From positions 2,646,984-2,710,983 of the forward strand of contig NZ_CP007597.1 of the NCBI RefSeq assembly GCF_000661955.1: a stretch of DNA of 64,000 nucleotides, written 5' to 3'. Positions within the stretch are counted from its first letter, which is position 1, and every line of letters starts with the position of its first letter. The DNA comes from Stenotrophomonas rhizophila (lineage in GTDB: Bacteria; Pseudomonadota; Gammaproteobacteria; Xanthomonadales; Xanthomonadaceae). A program made the position numbers and the translations under genes. Shown one piece after another: positions 45,840 to 54,918 of this stretch. The notes under the pieces were generated by a model. It saw nothing but the letters and a program-made list of their open reading frames with translations. It was not told the DNA's origin and searched no databases.

Positions 45840-47183
45840 TCAGCGCTGCGCCAGCACGCGATTGATCCAGGTGTCGGCCATGCCACGCCAGCTGTCGGGC
45901 GCGAACAACGCCGCCAGCTGCGTCGGCGACAGCTGCGCGCTCACGTCCGGCATCTCCTGCAGCACCTCGCGCAGGTGCCGCGACTGCGCCAGCGCCTGGC
46001 GTGCGGCCTGTTCCACCAGCGCATGCGCGGTGGCCTTGCCCAGCGTTTCAGCCAGCGTCACCGCCACCGCTTCTGCGTAAAGCAGGCCGCCGTGGCTGTC
46101 CAGGTGGTCGCGCATGCGCGCCCGGTCCAGCTGCAGGCCTTGCACCACCACGGTCACCTGGGCCAGGCTGCCGGCGCACAGGCGCACGATCTCCGGCACG
46201 GTTTCCCACTCGGCATGCCACTGCCCGGCCGCGCGCTCATGCGGTTGCGGCATCGCCACGAACAAGGTGGACAACAGGCCCGGCACCCGGGTGGCCGCGG
46301 CAATGGCCGCCACGCAGCCCACCGGATTGCGCTTGTGCGGCATCGCCGATGACCCGCCCCTGCCCTCGCCGGCCGGCTCGAATGCTTCGGCCACTTCGGA
46401 CTGCATCAGCAGCACGATGTCGGTGGCGATCTTGCCCAGCGTGCCGGTGAGCAGCGCGAACGTGCTGCCGAGTTCGGCCACCCGGTCGCGGGCGGTGTGC
46501 CACGGCAGCGCCGGCACCGGCAACTGCAGTTCGTCGCCCAGGGCCTGGGCCACGTCCAGGCCGCGCGTCTGCAGCGAGGCCAGGGTGCCGGCCGCACCGC
46601 CGAACTGCAGCACCAGCGTGTCGGCGTACAACGCCTGCAGGCGCCGTTGGCTGCGGTGCAATGCATCGAGCCAACCGGCCGCCTTCAGCCCGAAGGTCAC
46701 CGGCACCGCCTGCTGCAGCAGCGTGCGCCCGGGCAGGCCGGTATCGCGCTCGGCATCGGCCAGCACCGCCAACGCGGTGCACAGCACGTGCAGCCGCTCC
46801 TGCACCAGGCCGACTGCCTCGCGCAGCTGCAGCACCGCGCCGGTGTCGATGATGTCCTGGCTGGTGGCGCCCCAGTGCACCCAGCGCGCGGCGTCGGCAT
46901 CCGCGTGGCGCACCTGCGCGGTCAGCGCCTTGACCAGCGGAATGGCCGGGTTGCCGGCCAGCAACGTGGCCTGGCCCAGGGCGGGCACGGCGTACAGGTC
47001 GGCCCGGCAGGCCGCTTCGATCGCACCGAGCGCGGCCGGCGGAATCACCGCGCAGCGCACCTGCGCGCGTGCGAGCGCGGCTTCCACGTCGAGCATCGCC
47101 TGCAGGCGCGCGGTGTCGGTGAACACCGCGTCCACCTCCGGCGCGCCGAACAGGCCGCCAAGCAGCGAGGGGAAATCGCTCAT
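45840..47183 (-). CDS. pcaB: 3-carboxy-cis,cis-muconate cycloisomerase
   Basis: PcaB lactonises carboxymuconate. The 447-residue member of the fumarase/aspartase superfamily has the signature GGSSAMPHKRNP. I chose the start MSDFPSLLGGLF at 47183; an upstream in-frame ATG adds six residues. It lies between pcaG and pcaD. Confidence 0.94.
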   Translation of the reverse strand: MSDFPSLLGGLFGAPEVDAVFTDTARLQAMLDVEAALARAQVRCAVIPPAALGAIEAACRADLYAVPALGQATLLAGNPAIPLVKALTAQVRHADADAARWVHWGATSQDIIDTGAVLQLREAVGLVQERLHVLCTALAVLADAERDTGLPGRTLLQQAVPVTFGLKAAGWLDALHRSQRRLQALYADTLVLQFGGAAGTLASLQTRGLDVAQALGDELQLPVPALPWHTARDRVAELGSTFALLTGTLGKIATDIVLLMQSEVAEAFEPAGEGRGGSSAMPHKRNPVGCVAAIAAATRVPGLLSTLFVAMPQPHERAAGQWHAEWETVPEIVRLCAGSLAQVTVVVQGLQLDRARMRDHLDSHGGLLYAEAVAVTLAETLGKATAHALVEQAARQALAQSRHLREVLQEMPDVSAQLSPTQLAALFAPDSWRGMADTWINRVLAQR

Positions 47184-47252
47184 CAAACGCCATCCAGTCA
47201 AAGGTGGACCCAGCTTACCCGCGCGTCGTCAGGCCGCGCGTGCAGGCCGGCA

Positions 47253-47816
47253 TCAGTAGTCGAAGAACACGGTTTCCAGCTCGCCCTGCATGCGCACGTC
47301 CCAGTGGTACAGGCCGTTGCCCTGCGCCTGGGCGATGAGCGTGGCGCGGCGTTCGGCCGGCACCAGGGCCAGGATCGGATCGTCGGCATTGCCCGGCGCG
47401 TCGCTGAAATACACCCGCGCACTGGCCGCGCGCAACAGACCGCGCATGAACACCAGCACCATCAGGTGCGGTGCCTGCGGCTGCCCCTTGGGGCCGGCCA
47501 CACTGCCCGGGCGCACGGTGGTGAAGGCGAAGCGGCCCTGCGCGTCGGTGGGCACCCTGCCCCAGCCATCGAAGGCCGGGTCATGCGCGTCGTGGCGCGG
47601 GTCTTCCGGATGCGCGTAGATTCCCTGCGCGTCGGCCTGCCAGATTTCCAGCACGGCATCGGACACCGGCACGCCCAGGCCATCGAACACCTGGCCCTGC
47701 ACCTGTACGCGCTCACCCTGCGCCTGGGCCGGCGCGATGTCGGTGCGGTACAGCGGTTCCAGGCCCAGCCGGTAGTACGGGCCCACGGTCTGCCACGGAG
47801 TGGATTGGAAACTCAT
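47253..47816 (-). CDS. pcaG: Protocatechuate 3,4-dioxygenase alpha subunit
   Basis: PcaG pairs with PcaH in the ring-cleaving non-heme iron enzyme. The 187-residue product starts MSFQSTPWQTVGPYYRLGL and has DAVLEIWQADAQG. It lies 4 bp after pcaH; the alpha chain does not carry the catalytic iron ligands. Confidence 0.95.
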   Translation of the reverse strand: MSFQSTPWQTVGPYYRLGLEPLYRTDIAPAQAQGERVQVQGQVFDGLGVPVSDAVLEIWQADAQGIYAHPEDPRHDAHDPAFDGWGRVPTDAQGRFAFTTVRPGSVAGPKGQPQAPHLMVLVFMRGLLRAASARVYFSDAPGNADDPILALVPAERRATLIAQAQGNGLYHWDVRMQGELETVFFDY

Positions 47817-47820
47817 CTGC

Positions 47821-48531
47821 TTACTCCCACACGGTCATCTTGCGACCGCGCAACACAATGTCGAAGCGGTAGCCGAGGGCGAATTCGTTGGCGGTGTTTT
47901 CCCAGTCGAACGAGGACACCATGCGCTCGCGGGCCTTGGCGTCGTCCACGCAGTTGTAGATCGGGTCGTACGCCAGCAGCGGGTCGCCGGGGAAATACAT
48001 CTGCGTGACCAGGCGCTGGCCGATGCCTTCGCCATGCAGCGAAAAGTGGATATGCGCCGGTCGCCACGCGTTGTAGTGGTTGCGCCACGGGTAGGCACCG
48101 GGCTTGATGGTGGTGAAGCGGTAACGGCCGTGGTCGTCGGTGAGCACCTGGCCGGTGCCGGTGAAGTTGGGGTCCAGCGGTGCGTCGTGCTGGTCGCCCT
48201 TGTGCAGGTAGCGACCGGCGGCGTTGCACTGCCATACCTCGACCACGCTGTTGCGCACCGGGCGGCCGTTCTCGTCCAGCACCCGGCCACTGACCACGAT
48301 GCGCTCACCCAGCGGCTGGCCCTTGAAGCCGGCGGTCAGGTCGGCGGCGTGTTCGCCCAGGGTGATGCGGTCCAGCGTGGGCCCGGTCACTTCGGACAGC
48401 GTGGCCGGAATCTGGATCGGGTCGCGCCCGGGGCCGCGCAGGCGGGTGGATGCATACGGCAGGTGGATGCGGTCCGGCTGGGTGCCGGGATAGGGCCTGC
48501 GATAGCCGCGCAGGTCAGTGGGATCGCTCAT
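47821..48531 (-). CDS. pcaH: Protocatechuate 3,4-dioxygenase beta subunit
   Basis: The catalytic iron subunit opens the protocatechuate ring to 3-carboxy-cis,cis-muconate. The 236-residue product has VVEVWQCNAAGRY, FTTIKPGAYPWRNHYNAWRP and the ligand motif AHIHFSLHG. I chose the start MSDPTDLRGY at 48531, 106 bp downstream of pcaF. Confidence 0.95.
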   Translation of the reverse strand: MSDPTDLRGYRRPYPGTQPDRIHLPYASTRLRGPGRDPIQIPATLSEVTGPTLDRITLGEHAADLTAGFKGQPLGERIVVSGRVLDENGRPVRNSVVEVWQCNAAGRYLHKGDQHDAPLDPNFTGTGQVLTDDHGRYRFTTIKPGAYPWRNHYNAWRPAHIHFSLHGEGIGQRLVTQMYFPGDPLLAYDPIYNCVDDAKARERMVSSFDWENTANEFALGYRFDIVLRGRKMTVWE

Positions 48532-48637
48532 GGCGTACTCCGGTTGGCGGGCGGCCGTTGGGGCCGCAGCTGAAAGGCAGTGGCACGCTGCCATGCGAAG
48601 GCGGCAGCGGCCGTGAAGCAGGAAAAAACAGGGGCGG

Positions 48638-49852
48638 TCACACGCGCTCGATGGCCAGCGCGACCCCCTGGCCCACGCCGATGCACATGGTGGCCAGGCC
48701 ACGCCGCCCCCCGCTGGCTTCCAGCTGGCGCAGCAGGGTCAGGGCGAGGCGCGCGCCGCTCATGCCCAGCGGATGGCCCAGCGCGATGGCACCGCCATTG
48801 GCGTTGACGTGTGCGGCATCGTCGGCGACACCGAGCTGGCGCAGGCACGCCAGCCCCTGCGAGGCGAACGCTTCGTTGAGCTCGATCGCATCGAAATCGG
48901 CGATGGACAGCCCGAGCCGCGCCAGCAGGCGCTGCGTGGCGGGCACCGGGCCCATGCCCATCACCGCCGGTTCGACCCCGGCACTGGCAAAGCCGAGGAT
49001 GCGCGCGCGCGGGGTCAGGCCCAGTGCGCGCGCCTGTGCGCCCGACGCCAGCAGCACCGCGGCGGCGCCATCGTTGATGCCCGACGCATTGCCGGCGGTC
49101 ACCGTGCCGGGCTGGCGGAACAACGGCTTGAGCGCGGCCAACGCGTCCAGCGTGGTGTCCGCGCGCGGGTGTTCATCGCGTGCCACGCGCACGGTTTCAC
49201 CGCGCTTGCGCCCGGGTGCATCCACCGCCACGATTTCGCCGTCGAAGAACCCGCGTTGCTGGGCAGCGGCGGCGCGCTGCTGGCTGCGCAGCGCGAACGC
49301 GTCCTGGTCGGCGCGCGACACCGCGTACCGCTCGGCCACGTTCTCGGCGGTCTGGCCCATGGTCTCCACGCCATACAGCGCGCGCAGCTGCGGGTTGATG
49401 AAGCGCCAGCCCATGGTGGTGTCTTCCATCACCTGGTCGCGCGCGAAGGGCGTGCCTGCCTTGCCCATCACGTAAGGCGCGCGCGACATCGACTCCACGC
49501 CGCCGGCAATGGCCAGGCCGAGTTCACCGGCGGCGATGCCGCGTGCCACCGTGCCGATCGCATCCAGCCCCGAGCCGCACAGCCGATTGACGGTGCTGCC
49601 CGGCACGCTCACCGGCAGGCCGGCCAGCAGCAGGCTCATGCGGGCCACGTTGCGGTTGTCTTCGCCGGCCTGGTTGGCGCAGCCCAGGTAGACCTCGTCG
49701 ATCAACGCCGGGTCCAGCTGCGGATGGCGCGCCAGCAGCGCCTTCAACGGGATCGCGCCGAGGTCATCGGCGCGCATGCCGGCCAATGCGCCGCCGTAGC
49801 GGCCGATCGGGGTACGGATGCCATCGATGATGTAGGTATCGTGCAGGGTCAT
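48638..49852 (-). CDS. pcaF: 3-oxoadipyl-CoA thiolase
   Basis: PcaF cleaves beta-ketoadipyl-CoA to succinyl-CoA and acetyl-CoA. The 404-residue thiolase has Cys near 91 in [23 protein letters not shown] and MCIGVGQG. It lies 1 bp after the pcaJ stop (TGACATG). A paralogue of fadA (9517-10725), but of the degradative PcaF type by context and length. Confidence 0.94.
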   Translation of the reverse strand: MTLHDTYIIDGIRTPIGRYGGALAGMRADDLGAIPLKALLARHPQLDPALIDEVYLGCANQAGEDNRNVARMSLLLAGLPVSVPGSTVNRLCGSGLDAIGTVARGIAAGELGLAIAGGVESMSRAPYVMGKAGTPFARDQVMEDTTMGWRFINPQLRALYGVETMGQTAENVAERYAVSRADQDAFALRSQQRAAAAQQRGFFDGEIVAVDAPGRKRGETVRVARDEHPRADTTLDALAALKPLFRQPGTVTAGNASGINDGAAAVLLASGAQARALGLTPRARILGFASAGVEPAVMGMGPVPATQRLLARLGLSIADFDAIELNEAFASQGLACLRQLGVADDAAHVNANGGAIALGHPLGMSGARLALTLLRQLEASGGRRGLATMCIGVGQGVALAIERV

Positions 49853-49853
49853 G

Positions 49854-50501
49854 TCAGGCTCCTTCGCTCATCTGCAGCGGCAGGCCGGTGAGCTCACGCA
49901 GCTGCTCAATGCTGACCCCGTCCACCATTTCCAGCACACGCGCCCCCGCCTCGCCCAGGTCGAACACGGCCACGTCGGTATACACGCGCGACACGCAGCG
50001 CAGCCCGGTGAGCGGGTAGCTGCACGCCTCCACCAGCTTGCTCTGCCCCTGCTTGGTCAGCAGGTCCATCATCACGAAGACCTGCTTGGCGCCGATGGCC
50101 AGGTCCATCGCCCCACCGACGGCGGGAATGGCATCGGCCGCACCGGTGCTCCAGTTGGCCAGGTCGCCCTGCGCCGACACCTGGAATGCACCCAGCACGC
50201 AGATGTCCAGGTGACCGCCGCGCATCATCGCGAACGAATCGGCATGGTGGAAATAGCAGCCGCCGGTGAGCAGGGTCACCGGCTGCTTGCCGGCATTGAT
50301 CAGGTCTGGATCCTCTTCGCCCACTGCCGGCGCCGGGCCCATGCCGAGCAGGCCGTTTTCCGACTGCAGGAAGATCTCCTTGTCGGCCGGCAGGAAGTTG
50401 GCGACCGTGGTCGGCAGGCCGATGCCCAGATTGACGTAGGCACCTTCGGGAATATCGCGCGCCACGCGCGCGGCCATCTGTTCGCGGCTCAGGCGGTTCA
50501 T
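49854..50501 (-). CDS. pcaJ: 3-oxoadipate CoA-transferase subunit B
   Basis: PcaJ moves CoA from succinyl-CoA to beta-ketoadipate together with PcaI. The 215-residue product has the catalytic Glu in [12 protein letters not shown] and [13 protein letters not shown]. It overlaps pcaI by 4 bp (ATGA). Confidence 0.95.
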   Translation of the reverse strand: MNRLSREQMAARVARDIPEGAYVNLGIGLPTTVANFLPADKEIFLQSENGLLGMGPAPAVGEEDPDLINAGKQPVTLLTGGCYFHHADSFAMMRGGHLDICVLGAFQVSAQGDLANWSTGAADAIPAVGGAMDLAIGAKQVFVMMDLLTKQGQSKLVEACSYPLTGLRCVSRVYTDVAVFDLGEAGARVLEMVDGVSIEQLRELTGLPLQMSEGA

Positions 50502-51193
50502 GCGCGGGCTCCAGCGGTGGCAGTGGCGGTGGCATCCAGGGCAACCACGCGCTGCACGAAGATGCCGGGCGTCACCACGGCTTCCGGGTCCAGGTCGCCC
50601 AGCGGCACCACGGCATCCACCTGCACGATCGCGCAGCGCGCGGCCATCGCCATCAGCGGGCCGAAGTTGCGCGCGGTCTTGCGGTACACCAGGTTGCCCC
50701 AGCGGTCGCCGTGATGGGCCTTGATCAGTGCGAAGTCGGCGTGCAGCGGGTATTCCAGCACGTAGTGGCGCCCGTCGATCTCGCGGGTTTCCTTGCCGTG
50801 GGCCAGTTCGGTGCCGTAACCGGTGGGGGTGAAAATCGCACCCAGGCCCGAGCCGGCGGCATGGATGCGCGCGGCCAGGTTGCCCTGCGGCACCAGCTCC
50901 AGTTCGATCTCGCCGGCGCGGTAGGCCGCATCGAAATGCTGCGAGTCGGCCTGGCGCGGGAACGAGCAGACGATGCGGCGCACGCGCTTGTGCCGGATCA
51001 GCGCGGCCAGCCCGGTGTCGCCGTTGCCGGCGTTGTTGTTGATGATGGTCAGCCCGCGCGCGCCCTGCGCGATCAGGGCATCGATCAGGGCGTCGGGCAT
51101 GCCGGCGGTACCGAACCCGCCAATCATCACCGTCGCCCCGTCGTGGATGTCGGCCACCGCTGCGTCAGCGTTGGCCACGGTCTTGTCGATCAC
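50498..51193 (-). CDS. pcaI: 3-oxoadipate CoA-transferase subunit A
   Basis: The 231-residue subunit has GATVMIGGFGTAGMPDALIDAL and NNNAGNGDTGLAALI. The start is GTG at 51193, with AAGGAG 7 bp upstream. It is the first gene of pcaIJFHGBDC; two PcaR-type palindromes lie about 93-125 bp upstream. Confidence 0.94.
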   Translation of the reverse strand: MIDKTVANADAAVADIHDGATVMIGGFGTAGMPDALIDALIAQGARGLTIINNNAGNGDTGLAALIRHKRVRRIVCSFPRQADSQHFDAAYRAGEIELELVPQGNLAARIHAAGSGLGAIFTPTGYGTELAHGKETREIDGRHYVLEYPLHADFALIKAHHGDRWGNLVYRKTARNFGPLMAMAARCAIVQVDAVVPLGDLDPEAVVTPGIFVQRVVALDATATATAGARA

Positions 51194-51285
51194 TGCGTTG
51201 CTCCTTGCCGTGCCTTGCAGGCGGCGGCGACATACGGGGGAAAACGGGACGCGGACATGGTGCGCAGCGGCGACGACGCGGTCAA

Positions 51286-51298
51286 TCCGATAATCGGA
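51286..51298. promoter_or_regulatory. PcaR-type operator 1 before pcaI
   Basis: TCCGATAATCGGA is a perfect 13-bp palindrome. Its centre is 20 bp from that of the next one, two helical turns, so two regulator dimers could sit on the same DNA face. The core CGATAATCG is that reported for PcaR of Pseudomonas putida. Confidence 0.72.
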
Positions 51299-51305
51299 CT
51301 CATGA

Positions 51306-51318
51306 TGCGATAATCGCA
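51306..51318. promoter_or_regulatory. PcaR-type operator 2 before pcaI
   Basis: TGCGATAATCGCA is a perfect 13-bp palindrome, in the 150-bp gap between the pcaK stop and the pcaI start. Confidence 0.72.
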
Positions 51319-51343
51319 CACGTGGATGTCCATACCCGTCGGC

Positions 51344-52663
51344 TCAGTTGCGCGTCTGGCCAACGCCGACGCGCAGGCCCAGGCAGGCCCACGCCGCCAG
51401 TGCCAACGGCAGCGCACACAGCACATACAGCGCGGTGGGCGACCAGCCTGCATCGACCAGCAGGCCGACGGTAAGCGGCGACAGGATGGCGCCGACCCGG
51501 CCAATGCCGATCGCCCAGCCCAGCCCGGTGGTGCGCACGTCGGCGGCAAATACCACCGGCGCGGCGGCATACAGCCCGGCCATGGCGCCGAACAACGCCG
51601 CACCGATCACGAATGCCACGGGGAAGGCGATACCGAGTTGGGTGTTGAAACCGGCGAAGGCCAGCATCGCCACCATCGCCAGCAGCAGGCTGGCTGCGGT
51701 GAGCCGCGACAACGCCCAGCGCGACGCCAGCCAGCCGAACAGGCTGCCACCGACAATCCCGCCGAGGTTGAGCAGCACCCCGCCGGTGATGCCCTGCTGG
51801 GCCGACACGCCCGCCGACACCAGCAACTTCGGCGTCCAGCTCAGCACGAAATAGAACGCGAACATGTGCAGGAAAAACGCCATCGCGATCAGCACGGACA
51901 CCCGGCGCAGGTCGCCGACGAACAGCGCGGCGTAGCCCTTGCGCCCATCGGCGCGCACCGGTGTCGGCGGCAGCGCCTGCAGCGCGGGCATGTGCATCCG
52001 CGCCAGCAACGCGTTGAGCCGCGGCAAGGCATCCGGCGGACGCCGGGCCACCAGGAAATCCAGCGATTCGGGCAGGCACTTGAGCACCAGCGGGATGCAC
52101 AGCAACGACGCGCCGGCGCCGATCAGGAATACGCTGTGCCAGCTGAAATGCTGCAGCATCCAGGCCGCCAGCACTCCGCCCAGGGTGGCGCCGATGGGGT
52201 AGCCGGTGGCCTGCAGCGCCACCGCGGTGCTGCGCCATTTGGGGTTGGCGTACTCGGCGGTGATCACGCCCACGCCGGCCAGCATGCCGCCGATGCCCAC
52301 GCCGGTGAACACGCGCAGCGCGCCCAGTTGCCACGCGTTGCTGGCCAGCGCCGACAACGCCATGCCCACGGTGAGGATCACCAGGCACAGCATGATCATC
52401 GGCCGCCGGCCCCAGCGGTCGGCCAACGGCGCCAGCAGGAACGAGCCCAGCGCCATGCCGACCAGCCCGGCGCTGAGCATGATGCCCAGCAGCTTGCCCG
52501 ACAGCGCCCAGTCGGCCGACACGTGCGGCGCGGTGAACGCCATGACCATCACGTCGAAGCCATCGAGCATGTTCAACAGCACGCAGATGGCGATCGCCGT
52601 CCATTGGAAGGGACTCATCCGCTCGAGCACGAGCGGGGAAGCGGCGGCGGTGGCATGGCTCAT
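51344..52663 (-). CDS. pcaK: MFS aromatic acid transporter, PcaK family
   Basis: PcaK-type AAHS permeases import protocatechuate and 4-hydroxybenzoate. The 439-residue product has 12 membrane helices, the family motif DGFDVMVMAFTAP in helix 1, and GxLADRxGRR-like LADRWGRRPMI. I chose the start MSHATAAASP at 52663. It follows quiB by 49 bp, so it probably belongs to the transcript of the exported qui genes: periplasmic protocatechuate would be its substrate. Confidence 0.92.
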   Translation of the reverse strand: MSHATAAASPLVLERMSPFQWTAIAICVLLNMLDGFDVMVMAFTAPHVSADWALSGKLLGIMLSAGLVGMALGSFLLAPLADRWGRRPMIMLCLVILTVGMALSALASNAWQLGALRVFTGVGIGGMLAGVGVITAEYANPKWRSTAVALQATGYPIGATLGGVLAAWMLQHFSWHSVFLIGAGASLLCIPLVLKCLPESLDFLVARRPPDALPRLNALLARMHMPALQALPPTPVRADGRKGYAALFVGDLRRVSVLIAMAFFLHMFAFYFVLSWTPKLLVSAGVSAQQGITGGVLLNLGGIVGGSLFGWLASRWALSRLTAASLLLAMVAMLAFAGFNTQLGIAFPVAFVIGAALFGAMAGLYAAAPVVFAADVRTTGLGWAIGIGRVGAILSPLTVGLLVDAGWSPTALYVLCALPLALAAWACLGLRVGVGQTRN

Positions 52664-52712
52664 ACGGGGATCCTGCGACGACGTAGTGCGGGGGGCGTCC
52701 GGCGGGGAGGTC

Positions 52713-53600
52713 TCAACGACCGGCCTGGCTGGAGGAATGGATGACCTGGAGCACCTGCTGCAGCTGCTCGACCTCAACCTGGCCCGGCGCCGACGGGGTG
52801 CCGATCATGCCGAAGGTCAGCGCCTGGCCGAAGGTTTCCCCGGCCAGCCGCGAGACCACGCCAGTGCCGCCCATGGACATGGTCAGCAGCGGCTTGCTGC
52901 TGCGCTGGCGCACCTGCCAGGTGGCATCCAGCAGGGCAAGCACGTCGCCGGCGTCGCGCGGCATCACCGCGATCTTCAACACGTCCGCGCCCATCACCTC
53001 CTGGCGCAGCAGCCGCGCCACGATCTCCTCGCGCGCGGGGGTGGCATGGAAGTCGTGGCTGGACATCACCACCTTCACCCCGGCCGCATGCGCCTGCGCG
53101 ACCAGTGCCGCCACCCGCTCCGGATCGCGGAACATCTCCACGTCGATCAACTGGGTGAAGCCGCCGCGCAGCAGCGTCGCGTACAGCGCGGCGTAGTCGG
53201 CGTCGCTGATCGGCTTGCTGCCGCCTTCGGCCTGGGTGCGGAAAGTGAGGATCATCGGCTTGCCGTCCAGCGTGCGCGCGATGCGCTTGCCGAGGGTCAC
53301 CAGCGCCTTGCCGTCGGTGGCGATGTCCAGGTAGTCGATGCGCCATTCGGCCAGGTCGGTGGCCGGGCTGGCGGCGATCACGGCGGCCTGCTGCAGCGCC
53401 TGTTCGGCGGTGGCACCGGTGATCGGCACGATGGTGCGCGGTGCGCCTTCGCCGATGCGCAGCGTACCTACCTGCAAGGGCGTGACCGGTACCGGTGCGG
53501 CGTGGGCAACGGCGGCCGCGCCGCCGAGCACGGCGGCCAGCATGAAGGGAGTGAGCGGACGCATGCGGTTCACCAGGAACGAGGGAAGGAAGGTGCGCAT
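52713..53600 (-). CDS. quiB: Exported type I 3-dehydroquinate dehydratase (catabolic)
   Basis: This enzyme makes 3-dehydroshikimate from 3-dehydroquinate. The 295-residue product has a signal peptide (about residues 13-34, ending AVAHA) before a complete type I dehydroquinase. EWRID (85-89), His182 in SSHDFH and the Schiff-base Lys209 in DVLKIAVM are present; the 27-residue His-Lys spacing equals that of E. coli AroD. Arg251 in VVSRLAGE is the substrate carboxylate site. Export marks it as catabolic, matching the periplasmic QuiA product. It starts in a TGATG overlap with the porin gene; Met13 is an alternative start. Confidence 0.9.
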   Translation of the reverse strand: MRTFLPSFLVNRMRPLTPFMLAAVLGGAAAVAHAAPVPVTPLQVGTLRIGEGAPRTIVPITGATAEQALQQAAVIAASPATDLAEWRIDYLDIATDGKALVTLGKRIARTLDGKPMILTFRTQAEGGSKPISDADYAALYATLLRGGFTQLIDVEMFRDPERVAALVAQAHAAGVKVVMSSHDFHATPAREEIVARLLRQEVMGADVLKIAVMPRDAGDVLALLDATWQVRQRSSKPLLTMSMGGTGVVSRLAGETFGQALTFGMIGTPSAPGQVEVEQLQQVLQVIHSSSQAGR

Positions 53601-54895
53601 CAGAAGGTCACCTTGGCCTGCACGCCCACGGCCCAGGCGTTGTCGGTGCGGGTGTAGGCGAACGTGCCGGGGTTGACGATGTACTGCACGTCGGGGCGGA
53701 CCATCAGCCAGGGATTCACCTGGATGCTGTAGGACAGTTCGAACAATTCCTCGGCCTGGCTGAGCTGGTACAGCGGCGAGTCAAGCGGCACGCCCGCGTC
53801 GGCCAGGGTGGCGCGGCGGGCGTCGACCAGGCGGCGGTTGATGTCCGCGCCCACGTAGCCGAGCGCGATGCTGTCCTGCGCGCGTGAGCCGATGCCCTGG
53901 TAGACGCCCCCCAGCGCGTACCAGCGGCGGATCTGCGCGGTGTCGGTGTCCGACACCATGTACTGCGCGAAGGCGGTCAGCCCGCGCTGCGGGTCGCCGG
54001 CTTCGCGGGTAAGCCGCTGCTCGGCCAGCACATACGCACCGTGGCGGCCGGTGGTGGGCGAGGTATCCAGCCCGCGCTGGTCCACCCGCGAGGTGTCGTA
54101 GTAGCCGCCGAACTTGTACACGCCCGGGTGCGCCCCGCCCTTGTCCGGGGTCCAGGTCGCTTCCAGCGGAATCAGCGAACCGGTGGTGCCCGACACGAAC
54201 GGACGGAACGCATTGCGTTCGATGTTGCCGCCCAGGTTCGGGTTGACCTGGAACCAGCCGGTGCGCACGTTCAGCGCCGGGCTCACCTGCTGGGCCACTT
54301 CACCGCCCCAGCGCGCCGTGGGGTAGTTGTACCAGCCGCTGTTGCCGGACATCGCCAGCGGATGCGCGCAGAAGGCCGCGTTGACGAAGTGGGTCAGCAG
54401 GCTGTGCAGGCCGAACTGGTTGCCCATGGCGTAGTAGCCCAGCTTGAAATACGACAGCCCGGCGTTGAAGGTCTGGTCGTAGCTGGCCTCGGTGAGCCGG
54501 GTGTATTGCCCGCCGTAGGCTTCCTGGATCGGAAAGCGGTTGCCGACCAGGTCGGCCGAGGTGCTGTTGCCGCGGCGGTCGTTGAGGGTGACGTGGAAGG
54601 CGCCGCCGTCCCAGCCGGCCAGGCGGCCCATGTCCAGGTCGACGCCGACCCGCACCTGCTGCGCATAGCGCGCGCCGGTGCGGCCGTAGCCGCCGTCGAC
54701 CACGCCCATCGCCTCGCCCACGTAGTCGCCACGGAAGCGGATGCCGCGTTCGTCCAGCGCGGTACGGGTACCGCCCCAGTCGCCCGTGAGGGTCTTGCCG
54801 TCGTAACGATTGCTGTCCTGCGCGTGGGCCAGCGCGGGCGCCAGCACGGCGGCGGACAACAGCAGGGCCAGCGGAGTGGGGTTCGGAAATCGCAT
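53600..54895 (-). CDS. OprB-type outer membrane porin
   Basis: The 431-residue product has a signal peptide (MRFPNPTPLALLLSAAVLAPA, then LAHA), family start LTGDWGGTRTALDERGI, many amphipathic strands and a terminal Phe (AKVTF). OprB porins pass carbohydrates and similar polar compounds. Position between the beta-helix gene and quiB recalls QuiX of the Acinetobacter qui cluster, a porin-like protein, so uptake of quinate or shikimate is likely. Confidence 0.88.
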   Translation of the reverse strand: MRFPNPTPLALLLSAAVLAPALAHAQDSNRYDGKTLTGDWGGTRTALDERGIRFRGDYVGEAMGVVDGGYGRTGARYAQQVRVGVDLDMGRLAGWDGGAFHVTLNDRRGNSTSADLVGNRFPIQEAYGGQYTRLTEASYDQTFNAGLSYFKLGYYAMGNQFGLHSLLTHFVNAAFCAHPLAMSGNSGWYNYPTARWGGEVAQQVSPALNVRTGWFQVNPNLGGNIERNAFRPFVSGTTGSLIPLEATWTPDKGGAHPGVYKFGGYYDTSRVDQRGLDTSPTTGRHGAYVLAEQRLTREAGDPQRGLTAFAQYMVSDTDTAQIRRWYALGGVYQGIGSRAQDSIALGYVGADINRRLVDARRATLADAGVPLDSPLYQLSQAEELFELSYSIQVNPWLMVRPDVQYIVNPGTFAYTRTDNAWAVGVQAKVTF

Positions 54896-54918
54896 CGGAG
54901 TCTCTCGGGGTCGACGGG

